Assembly (NCBI GenBank): GCA_900540845.1
Contig: UQHS01000001.1
Span: 62,001 to 126,000 of the forward strand
DNA from: an uncultured Collinsella sp.
Lineage (GTDB): Bacteria; Actinomycetota; Coriobacteriia; Coriobacteriales; Coriobacteriaceae
Length of the DNA stretch: 64,000 bases
Reading direction: 5' to 3'
The notes beneath the pieces are model-generated. The model did not search any database and was not told the DNA's origin. It saw only the letters and a program-made list of their open reading frames with translations. Shown here in pieces: positions 26,097 through 33,918 of the stretch (position 1 is its first letter; each line of letters opens with the position of its first letter). A program made the position numbers and the translations under genes.

Positions 26097-26159
26097 AGGC
26101 GCGCGGTGCCGTGCTAAGCTGGGAGACGTGTGATCTGCCCCCAGCAGAAAGGATGCACC

Positions 26160-28088
26160 GTGAGCACGCTTGCACCGAACGGCCAGTCCCTTAAGTATCT
26201 GCGTCTGCTCTCGCAGCAATTTCCAACGCAACAGTCGGTCTTTACCGAGATCATCAATCTGCAGGCGATCCTCAACCTGCCGAAAGGCACCGAGCATTTT
26301 ATGAGCGACCTGCACGGCGAGTACGAGGCGTTCCTGCACATCCTCAACAACTGCTCCGGTGTGGTGCGCGAACACGTGGACGACATCTATGGCGATGAGC
26401 TGAGCGAAGAGGAAAAAGCCGAGCTGTGCACGCTCATCTACTACCCCAAGGAGAAGCTCGAGCTTCTGCGCCGCGCGCATGGCGACACCGCGACGTGGTA
26501 CAAGGTCACACTCAACCGCCTGCTCGTGGTGGCGCGCTCGCTGTCGAGCCGCTATACGCGCTCCAAAGTGCGCAAGGCGATTCCGCACGATTACGCCTAC
26601 ATCATCGACGAGCTGCTGCACACGCACCCAGATGAGAACAACTATCGCGTTCGGTATCACGAGCGCATCCTCGATTCGATTTTGGAGACCGACGCATGCG
26701 AGGACTTCATCTGCTCGCTGTCGAGCCTCATCAAGCGCTTGGTCATCGACCACCTGCACTTGGTGGGCGACATCTTTGACCGCGGCGGCGGCGCCTCCAA
26801 GATCATGGATCGATTGATGGGCTATCACTCGCTCGACATCCAGTGGGGCAACCACGACGTGTTGTGGATGGGCGCCGCGGCGGGGCAGCCCGCCTGCATC
26901 ATCACGGTGCTGCGCAACAATCTGCGCTACGACAATTACGAGATTCTCGAGAATGACTACGGCATCTCCCTGCGCGAGCTCGTGGCGTTTGCCGAGCGCA
27001 CGTACGCCCCGGTTCCCGAGGGTGCGACCGGCCTGGCAGCCAAGTGCACACCGCTCATCAAGGCGATCAACGTGCTGCTGTTCAAGCTCGAAGGCCAGAT
27101 CATCCAGCGCCATGCGGCCTTTGACATGCGCGACCGCCTGCTTCTCGAGCGCATCGACCTTGAGGCGGGCACGGTCACGCTGGAAGACGGCACGTCGCAC
27201 AAGCTCGTGACCGTTGATTTCCCCACGCTGGACCCCGCGCATCCCTATGAGCTCACCAGTGAGGAGCAGCGCATCGTCGACCGCCTCGTGATGGAGTTCA
27301 CCACGGCCGATCACCTGCACCGGCATATCGACTTTTTGTACAGCCACGGGTCGATGTATTTGACGCGCAACCGCAACCTTTTGTTCCACGGTTGCGTTCC
27401 GATGAACGAGGACGGCACGTTTTCGAGCATGAATTGCTTGGGGACTTGGCGCAGCGGTCGAGATTACCTCGACTTTTGCGACCGGATCGCGCGTCGCGCA
27501 TGGCGCACGGGCGACCAGGATGCGCTCGACTGGATGTGGTACCTGTGGATTGGCATGAAGTCGCCGGCAAGTGGTCGACTCGTCAAGACGTTCGAGCGCT
27601 CCTATATCGACGATCCTGAGTGCTGGCGCGAGCCCATGGACCCGTATTTCGACCTCACGGCCGACGAGCGCATCTGCGATGCCATCATGTGCGAATTCGG
27701 CTTGACGTCGGGGGAGGGCCACATCATCAACGGACACAACCCGGTGCACACCGCGGAGGGCGAGAGCCCCATTCGGGCGCACGGAAGGCTGCTCGTCATC
27801 GATGGCGGGTTCTGCCAGGCGTATCATCCCAAGACCGGCATCGCGGGCTACACGCTCATTTCCAGTTCGCGCGGGTGCCGCCTCAAGGCACATCAGGCGT
27901 TTGAGAGCGTGGATGCCGTGCTGGGTCACAATGCCGACATCGTGAGCGAGACGGATCGGTTTGATATCGCGGAGCGCCGGCGGATGGTGAGCGATACCGA
28001 TACGGGCGAGCAGATTCGCGAGCAGATCGGCGACCTGCGGGCGCTGCTCGAGGCGTATCGCAACGGTACGTTGGACGAGCGGCCGTAA
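26160..28088 (+). CDS. fbp: Fructose-1,6-bisphosphatase, class III
   Basis: A 642-residue class III FBPase of Firmicutes type, which hydrolyses fructose 1,6-bisphosphate to fructose 6-phosphate in gluconeogenesis. Metallophosphatase motifs are MSDLHGEYEAF near 48-58, VGDIFDRGGGA and QWGNHDVLWMGAA, with a C-terminal NGHNPVH. The length is normal for the class. I choose the GTG at 26160, behind AAAGGATG; the GTG at 26130 has no SD. It works with ppc, manA and the ROK kinase in central carbon metabolism and converges with the XRE gene. Confidence 0.95.
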   Translation: MSTLAPNGQSLKYLRLLSQQFPTQQSVFTEIINLQAILNLPKGTEHFMSDLHGEYEAFLHILNNCSGVVREHVDDIYGDELSEEEKAELCTLIYYPKEKLELLRRAHGDTATWYKVTLNRLLVVARSLSSRYTRSKVRKAIPHDYAYIIDELLHTHPDENNYRVRYHERILDSILETDACEDFICSLSSLIKRLVIDHLHLVGDIFDRGGGASKIMDRLMGYHSLDIQWGNHDVLWMGAAAGQPACIITVLRNNLRYDNYEILENDYGISLRELVAFAERTYAPVPEGATGLAAKCTPLIKAINVLLFKLEGQIIQRHAAFDMRDRLLLERIDLEAGTVTLEDGTSHKLVTVDFPTLDPAHPYELTSEEQRIVDRLVMEFTTADHLHRHIDFLYSHGSMYLTRNRNLLFHGCVPMNEDGTFSSMNCLGTWRSGRDYLDFCDRIARRAWRTGDQDALDWMWYLWIGMKSPASGRLVKTFERSYIDDPECWREPMDPYFDLTADERICDAIMCEFGLTSGEGHIINGHNPVHTAEGESPIRAHGRLLVIDGGFCQAYHPKTGIAGYTLISSSRGCRLKAHQAFESVDAVLGHNADIVSETDRFDIAERRRMVSDTDTGEQIREQIGDLRALLEAYRNGTLDERP

Positions 28089-28178
28089 GAGGCGTGTTAG
28101 ACGAGTCCCGCGTTGCGGTCTGTTGGATGTGGGGCGTGTGCTCGCGTGCGGGTAGAGGGCTGATGCCTGGCGGGAGGA

Positions 28179-28406
28179 CTATCGCAGCAGCTCCCACGGA
28201 GCCTTGCCCAGGGCGGATGCAATGTGTTCAAGAGTGGATAGCTTGAGGTTGCTGTGACCGGATTCGATTCGATCGAGCAGCACACGGCTGATACCTGCCT
28301 GCAGGCAAAAATCGACCTTTGACAGTCCGAGCTCTTTTCGAAGACTCGAGACATTGTCGCCCAAAATATGTTGCACGCTGGTATCCATGGCATGGAGGAT
28401 GCCCAT
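28179..28406 (-). CDS. XRE-family helix-turn-helix protein
   Basis: A 75-residue protein that is almost entirely one HTH_3 domain: VSSLRKELGLSKVDFCLQAGISRVLLDRIESGHSNLK and the LSTLEHIASALGKAPWELL ending, split over five helices. It resembles the short Cro/C1-type repressors. No start has a good SD: ATG 28406 is used, and ATG 28388 or TTG 28418 are possible. A palindrome lies 15 bases upstream over the presumed promoter, which suggests autorepression. Targets beyond its own gene and the divergent BTAD region are unknown. Confidence 0.8.
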   Translation of the reverse strand: MGILHAMDTSVQHILGDNVSSLRKELGLSKVDFCLQAGISRVLLDRIESGHSNLKLSTLEHIASALGKAPWELLR

Positions 28407-28420
28407 GAGCTTTGACAAAA

Positions 28421-28438
28421 TGTAAACTGCAGTGTACG
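28421..28438. promoter_or_regulatory. Palindromic operator candidate for the XRE protein
   Basis: TGTAAACTGCAGTGTACG is symmetric about its centre (GTAnACTGCAGTnTAC). It lies immediately upstream of the XRE gene, in the divergent region shared with the BTAD regulator, where an HTH dimer would be expected to bind. Confidence 0.55.
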
Positions 28439-28680
28439 TTAGGGCTGTTCCGCATAGGGATTACAAAACCATGTCGTGACGCGCCTCGCGCACTCACGGT
28501 GTCAAATAGGCATATGGACGTGACGGAGTTTTCCACAATTCCGTTAGGGTTCTGTCCTCAATCTTGCATGTTTCTAGCAAAAATATACCGTTCACGGACG
28601 CGTTTTCCACACTCGCGGTCTCTGGTCGGCCACTCCGTTTTGATAGGGCGTATGTTAATAGTGCATCTACAACAGGAGAA

Positions 28681-28794
28681 ATGCAGCCGAAAAGCACGGA
28701 AACGGCTGAAATGTTTGAAATGATGCACCGCGGTGAGGAAGAGCTGATCCAACAGGTTTCTAACAGGAATCTAACCAGGCACGTGAAAAAATGA
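28681..28794 (+). CDS. Possible small leader ORF, 37 residues
   Basis: In the 461-base gap before the BTAD gene, an ORF starts at ATG 28681 behind CAGGAG with a very short spacer and encodes MQPKSTETAEMFEMMHRG and 19 more residues, mainly polar and helical. Its stop overlaps the next small ORF as ATGA. It could be translated in the regulator leader, or be chance. No family is recognised. Confidence 0.25.
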   Translation: MQPKSTETAEMFEMMHRGEEELIQQVSNRNLTRHVKK

Positions 28795-28871
28795 GAAAAG
28801 AGCACGTGACCTCGAGTTGCATCTCATACCGTTGTAGACCCAACAAGTTGCACGGAAGGAGCATGCGATGA
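28791..28871 (+). CDS. Possible small coupled ORF, 26 residues
   Basis: It overlaps the previous small ORF by ATGA and ends in an ATGA overlap with the BTAD start at 28868. It encodes MRKEHVTSSCISYRCRPNKL plus six residues. The two exact overlaps raise the chance of translational coupling, but nothing else supports coding. Confidence 0.2.
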   Translation: MRKEHVTSSCISYRCRPNKLHGRSMR

Positions 28872-31800
28872 CTCAGCAAGAGCAACCGAAATTGGATGGC
28901 AAGCAGAAGATGCCATCAGAGAGGGGTTGTATAATTGCAAAACCGTCTGGAAGAGAATCACGTCGTTCGGTGATCAGGACGCATGTGATGCGCGATATGG
29001 ACGTGCGGGGATCGCAGGCGGGCATAACGCTTGTCATCGCTCCGGATGGGTTTGGGAAAACGACCGTGCTGCACCAACGTGTCGCCGCGGTGCGGGCGGA
29101 TCGGGAGAGGGGCGTCGCGCGCCTGCTCGACGCCGGGCACATGGACGCTCAAGAGTTGTTTGCCGCGTTGAAGCGCATGCGCTCCGAGCTCGGTGGGTCC
29201 ACGCGCCCGCTCGTTGCCATAGACGATTGTCCACGCATGACGGGCTCTGCCCTTGAGGCGGTGCCGGCATTGATGCGCGCCATGCGCGAAGAGGGCTTCG
29301 AATTCCTCGTGGCTTGCAGCCCCACCGCCCGCGATTTCTTGTCGGCGATGGGCGATACCCATGTCGTCCGCCCTGCCGCGCTGGTGGTTCGCCCGCATGA
29401 GTACGACGAGTGGGCAAAGGAGTTCGCGATCGCCCGCGACCTCGATGTATACGAACTTACCCAGGGCATTCCCCGACTCGTGGCGTTGCTCGGCGAGATC
29501 GTCGCATACCGTTCGGGCTCTGAGGCGTTTGCCGAGGGTGCGGCCGACATGTACCGCCGTGCTCTGGACGAGCTGCGCCGGTGTCGAGACTCGCTGTATA
29601 GGCTTGCGTGCCTGCTCATCTTGACGGGTGCCGGGAGGCAGCGGGACTTTGAGCGCATTGGGATGCGGCCACGTCGAGACACATGGATGAGAATGGCCCG
29701 CGATTACCCGATGTTCGGTATCGATATCGAGCGAGGGGGATACCGCTGCCTTGCGATGCGCAGCGCGGCGATGGACGGCCTATGCCGCGAAATCGTCGCG
29801 CGCCAGCCGCTGTTTGCCGCCCGGGCGGTGTCGGTGCTGCTGGATGCGGGAAATGTCGACCGCGCGGTGAGCATTGCCGGCATGTTTAGCCGCCAGGCCG
29901 ATGCGCTGGGCGTGCTGGCGGAGCACCCGACGGCGTTTGCCCTGAGCGGCAACGTGGATTTCGTCCGCACGCTGGTCGGATCGATAGAAGATTCTAATTC
30001 GTCGTGTGTCGAGCCGGGTGTGGTACTTGCGATGCTGCTAGCGGGGCTGGTGAGTGGCGATTATCGCACGGCCCGCGGTTTTGCCGCGGAGCTGAGGCGC
30101 CGGGCTCACGACGCCCTGGAGGCCATCGAGCCCATGGCGTGGGCCGAGGCGAGCGCCCTGTGCTCCGTGTGGTCGGCCTGTCGCGGCATCGAGCTCCCCT
30201 CGATCGACCCTGCGGTCATCCAGGGCAAGCGAAGCGTCGCGACTCATGACCTGCAGCAGCACGTGCATGTGCATCGTCAGCTGGTGGAAGGCGCAGGCGT
30301 CGGCGCGCTGGACGAGGCGCTGCCGGGGCTCGAAGAGCTTGTGGGGACGAGCTTCGATGTCCCAAAGGTGCTGCTCGCGTGCGACCGCGTGCTCGTCGAT
30401 AGCCTGCGCGGCGATATCGGCGACGCGAGGGCTTTGGACGAGCGTCTCCAGGCGGTGGCGAAGCATGCCCTGGAGCGGTGTCTCAATCCAATTGCGATGC
30501 ACGTTCGCATGGTAGCAGCGTTCAACCGGTTGCTCATGGGCCTGCCCGTGGCGGATGAGCGCGCGTTCGTCGATGCGGGAACCATCGCCGTGCGAACGCG
30601 GGAGCTTCCGACGCAGCTTTTGTGCCTGGTGGGCGAGGGGTGGCAGGCGCTGGCCGTCTCCCAGACTTCAAACGCGCTGTTCCGCGCGCAGCAGGTGCTC
30701 AAGCTGGCCGATGAAAAGCAGGTGCTCCTCACCACCTGGGCGCGCCTGCTCGAATGTTGCGCCCATGTGATGAATGCGTCGTGCGCCAACCTGTCCGACG
30801 AGGCGGAGTTTTTCGACCTGTCTCAGAAGGCGACGAGTTTTGTCGATGCATGGGTGATCGCCATTACGCTGTCCGCGGCGCATCGGGTCGGCGAGCTCAC
30901 GGCATGGTGCTCGTTGAATAAGCGGATCATGTTGGCGAAGGAGTACAGCGGGTTCGCACGTCAGGCCGTCGCGGCGTTGGGCGACCGCGTCGTCAGCCTT
31001 GCGAGGCTGCTGCCGCAGGAGTGCCTGGTGGCAGACGAGCATATCGCCGCCGTGCAAGCCCCATCGCAGGCGGTGCGCACGGCAGGCTTGCTCGCAGACG
31101 AAGAAGGGCTGGGGCACGTGCGCGTGTCGCTGTTCGGCGGGTTTCAGGTCGAGCGCAACGGCCATGTTGTCACGGGGAGCATGTGGCGGCGCAGAAAGGC
31201 CTGCGTGTTGGCGGCGCGCTTGGTTTTGGCGGGAGGGGCGTTTGTGCTCCGAAGCGAGCTCACAGAACAGGTGTGGCCGCACAAGGACTATCAACGGGCG
31301 CGTGAGGCCCTGTATACCTGCCTGACATCGCTGCGAGCGGCGTTTGGGCAGACGGAGAACGGCCCTCAGTATGTGATCACGCAGGGCGAGGGGGTCGCGG
31401 TCAACAGCGAATACGTGACGTCGGACGTCATGCTGTTCGATCGGCTTGCCCGCGACATCCTGTTGCGCCGGTCGGGCACGACGGGCAGGCAGCTCATCGA
31501 GGCGTGTCTTGCCCTAGACGAGCTCTATGCGGGCCCGCTGTATGTGCCGACGTACGGAGACGCGGCGTATTTCGTGACCCAGCGCAGGATGTACGAGGGG
31601 AAATTCATCGACTGCATGATGCGTGGCATAGCGGTTGCGCTCGAGATGGAAGACCTGCCAGCCGCATCGTGGTTTGTCGAGGCGGCGTTGAGGCACACGC
31701 CGTTGCGCGAGGACGTGATTCGCGCTGCCATGCGCATCTACGATATGACGGGGCGGCGCCGTGAGGTGGTTGAGCTCTATACCAGCCACATGCACGTGCT

Positions 31801-31894
31801 CGAACAGGAACTGCATGCACTGCCCGAGCGAGAGACGCAGCTGCTGTACGAGTCGATCATCCAACGTGCGGGCGAAGTCGCCCTCATCGCGTGA
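28868..31894 (+). CDS. Large BTAD-family (AfsR/SARP-like) transcriptional regulator
   Basis: A 1008-residue one-component regulator. The N-terminal part has a P-loop, APDGFGKTT (58-66), and a Walker B-like LVAIDD (115-120), as in MalT/LuxR-type STAND ATPases. A long alpha-helical TPR-like middle follows. From about residue 750, VRVSLFGGFQVERNG begins an OmpR-like winged helix (RSELTEQVWPHKDYQRAREALYTCL region), followed by a BTAD domain to the end. The start follows GGAAGGAG. It is monocistronic. Targets and signal are unknown. Coriobacteria carry several such regulators. Confidence 0.85.
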   Translation: MTQQEQPKLDGKQKMPSERGCIIAKPSGRESRRSVIRTHVMRDMDVRGSQAGITLVIAPDGFGKTTVLHQRVAAVRADRERGVARLLDAGHMDAQELFAALKRMRSELGGSTRPLVAIDDCPRMTGSALEAVPALMRAMREEGFEFLVACSPTARDFLSAMGDTHVVRPAALVVRPHEYDEWAKEFAIARDLDVYELTQGIPRLVALLGEIVAYRSGSEAFAEGAADMYRRALDELRRCRDSLYRLACLLILTGAGRQRDFERIGMRPRRDTWMRMARDYPMFGIDIERGGYRCLAMRSAAMDGLCREIVARQPLFAARAVSVLLDAGNVDRAVSIAGMFSRQADALGVLAEHPTAFALSGNVDFVRTLVGSIEDSNSSCVEPGVVLAMLLAGLVSGDYRTARGFAAELRRRAHDALEAIEPMAWAEASALCSVWSACRGIELPSIDPAVIQGKRSVATHDLQQHVHVHRQLVEGAGVGALDEALPGLEELVGTSFDVPKVLLACDRVLVDSLRGDIGDARALDERLQAVAKHALERCLNPIAMHVRMVAAFNRLLMGLPVADERAFVDAGTIAVRTRELPTQLLCLVGEGWQALAVSQTSNALFRAQQVLKLADEKQVLLTTWARLLECCAHVMNASCANLSDEAEFFDLSQKATSFVDAWVIAITLSAAHRVGELTAWCSLNKRIMLAKEYSGFARQAVAALGDRVVSLARLLPQECLVADEHIAAVQAPSQAVRTAGLLADEEGLGHVRVSLFGGFQVERNGHVVTGSMWRRRKACVLAARLVLAGGAFVLRSELTEQVWPHKDYQRAREALYTCLTSLRAAFGQTENGPQYVITQGEGVAVNSEYVTSDVMLFDRLARDILLRRSGTTGRQLIEACLALDELYAGPLYVPTYGDAAYFVTQRRMYEGKFIDCMMRGIAVALEMEDLPAASWFVEAALRHTPLREDVIRAAMRIYDMTGRRREVVELYTSHMHVLEQELHALPERETQLLYESIIQRAGEVALIA

Positions 31895-31953
31895 GCATAA
31901 GGCGCGCCTGCACGTGGAGGGGGGCCATCGGGCTCTGCACCTAAAACGGGCGA

Positions 31954-32253
31954 TTAGACGAGCTTGATGTGCTCGATGTCCTTGCGGCCGCTCTCGCGAT
32001 ACAGGGAAAAGCGGTGGCCGATGACCTGCACGACCTCGGCGTTGACGCGCTCGGCGAGCTGCTCGGCTGCCTCGCGGCAGGACAGAAGGCTGCCATCCTG
32101 CACGCCGCACTTGATCAGCTCGTGCGCCTCGAGGGCCTCGTCGGCCTGCTTGGCGATGGCGTCGGTGACGTCGGCCTTGCCAATGAGCACGACGGGATTG
32201 AGGTGGTGCGCGAGGGCGCGGAGCTGACGGACCTGCTTGCCGGTGAGAGCCAT
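31954..32253 (-). CDS. yhbY: YhbY family RNA-binding protein (CRM domain)
   Basis: A 99-residue single-CRM-domain protein. It starts MALTGKQVRQLRALAHHLNPVV, the diagnostic YhbY N-terminus, and carries the GxxG-type loop region (LIGKADVTDAI) and HELIKCGVQD. Homologues bind the large ribosomal subunit during assembly. The start at 32253 matches the family; upstream in-frame sequence has no homology. It is a lone gene, convergent with the BTAD regulator and divergent from the UPF0210 gene. Confidence 0.92.
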   Translation of the reverse strand: MALTGKQVRQLRALAHHLNPVVLIGKADVTDAIAKQADEALEAHELIKCGVQDGSLLSCREAAEQLAERVNAEVVQVIGHRFSLYRESGRKDIEHIKLV

Positions 32254-32442
32254 GTGGTGCTCGCTTTCTAAAACGTTGGTTTGAGCAGGTAAACGATACA
32301 GCACGCCCACGGTACAGACAAGGGGCAAGTGCGTCCTGCGTACATCTTTTGTTTCGTTTGCTGCGGTGTGCTGCAGTGCGCGCTCGCACGTTAGAATATG
32401 GAACGCAACACATATGTCAGCACGAGCTGCGAAGGAGCCGCC

Positions 32443-33807
32443 ATGTCCATCACGCCCCAGGAGATTGCCGAGACTCGCGGCATGGTCTCAGAGCACAATC
32501 TGGACATCCGTACCATCACCATGGGCATTTCGCTTATGGGCTGTGCGGACGAGAACCTCGAGCGCATGTGCACCAAGGTGTACGACCACGTGACGCGCAC
32601 CGCTGAGCATCTTGTCGAGACCGCGGAGAGCTTGGAGCGCGAGTACGGCATTCCCATCGTGAACAAGCGCGTCTCGGTGACCCCGGTGGCTCAGATCGCC
32701 TCGGCGTGCCCCGACGAGGACCTCGTGCCCCTTGCGCACGCCCTCGATCGTGCCGCCGCGACTCTCGGCATCGATTACCTCGGCGGTTACTCCGCCCTCG
32801 TCCACAAGGGCATCGGCAACGCGGACCGCAGGCTCATCAACTGCATCCCCCGCGCCCTGGCGGAGACCTCCCGCGTGTGCTCGAGCGTGAATGTGGCCAC
32901 CCTGCGCGCGGGTATCAACATGGACGCCGTTCTCATGGCCGCCCAGACCATCATCGACGCGGCCAAACTCACTGCCGACCGCGAATGCGTGGGCGCCTCC
33001 AAATTCGTCTGCTTTGCCAACATGGTGGAGGACTCGCCGTTCATGGCGGGCGCGGTGCACGGCTCGGGCGAGGCCGACGCCGTCATCAACGTCGGTGTTT
33101 CCGGCCCCGGCGTGATGGCCGCAGCGCTTGAGGAGCTGCCCGAGGACGCCGACATGATGCAGGTCGCCGAGCGCATCAAGCAGACCGCCTTCAAGATCAC
33201 GCGCGCGGGCGAGCTCATGAGCCGTGAGGCGGCTCGCCGCTTGGGCGTGGATAAGGGTATCGTCGATCTGTCCTTGGCGCCTACGCCCGCCATCGGCGAT
33301 TCGGTCGCCCGTATTCTCGAGATCATCGGCGTCGGCCAGTGCGGCGGCCCCGGCACTACGGCGGCCCTCGCGTTGCTCAACGACTGCGTCAAGAAGGGCG
33401 GCGTCATGGCGAGCTCTTCGGTGGGCGGCCTGTCCGGCGCGTTCATCCCGGTATCGGAGGACGCCGGCATGATCGCCGCGGCCGAGGCGGGCGCGCTTTC
33501 GCTGGAGAAGCTCGAGGCCATGACCTGCGTGTGCTCGGTGGGCCTCGACATGATCGCGGTCCCCGGCGACACGGACGTGGAGACCATTGCGGGCATCATC
33601 GCCGACGAGATGGCGATCGGCGTCATCAACAACAAGACCACCGCCGTGCGCATCATTCCCGCCATCGGAAAGGGTGTGGGCGAATCGGTCGATTACGGCG
33701 GACTGTTTGGCCGTGCGCCCATCATGCCGGTGAACAGCCACGCGGGCACGGTGTTCGCCCATCGCGGTGGTCGGTTCCCGGCGCCCATGAACTCACTGAA
33801 GAACTAG
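32443..33807 (+). CDS. PFL family protein (UPF0210/DUF711)
   Basis: A 454-residue UPF0210 protein related in fold to pyruvate formate-lyase but without its radical glycine motif. Conserved stretches are TPQEIAETRGMVSEHNLDIRTITMGISL, FCSNV-like (VCSSVNVATLRAGINMDAV) and VDLSLAPTPAIGDSVARILE, separated along the chain. Usually it is paired with an ACT-domain protein; none is adjacent here. The function is unknown. The start at 32443 follows AAGGAG. A TAGAAT -10-like box lies at 32392. A hairpin terminator follows. Confidence 0.9.
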   Translation: MSITPQEIAETRGMVSEHNLDIRTITMGISLMGCADENLERMCTKVYDHVTRTAEHLVETAESLEREYGIPIVNKRVSVTPVAQIASACPDEDLVPLAHALDRAAATLGIDYLGGYSALVHKGIGNADRRLINCIPRALAETSRVCSSVNVATLRAGINMDAVLMAAQTIIDAAKLTADRECVGASKFVCFANMVEDSPFMAGAVHGSGEADAVINVGVSGPGVMAAALEELPEDADMMQVAERIKQTAFKITRAGELMSREAARRLGVDKGIVDLSLAPTPAIGDSVARILEIIGVGQCGGPGTTAALALLNDCVKKGGVMASSSVGGLSGAFIPVSEDAGMIAAAEAGALSLEKLEAMTCVCSVGLDMIAVPGDTDVETIAGIIADEMAIGVINNKTTAVRIIPAIGKGVGESVDYGGLFGRAPIMPVNSHAGTVFAHRGGRFPAPMNSLKN

Positions 33808-33834
33808 CCGCTAGCCGAACAAAATAGCTGGTAA

Positions 33835-33867
33835 CGCATCGGGCCTGCGTCACGCGGGCCCGATGCG
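33835..33867. terminator. Intrinsic terminator between the UPF0210 gene and metH
   Basis: CGCATCGGGCC and GGCCCGATGCG pair perfectly around an 11-base loop, followed by CATTTGT. It sits between two convergent genes and can serve either strand. Confidence 0.75.
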
Positions 33868-33918
33868 CATTTGTATGTGTTGGGCGAGCCGCGGGCGGCG
33901 GGCGCCAGGCGCGTCGTC

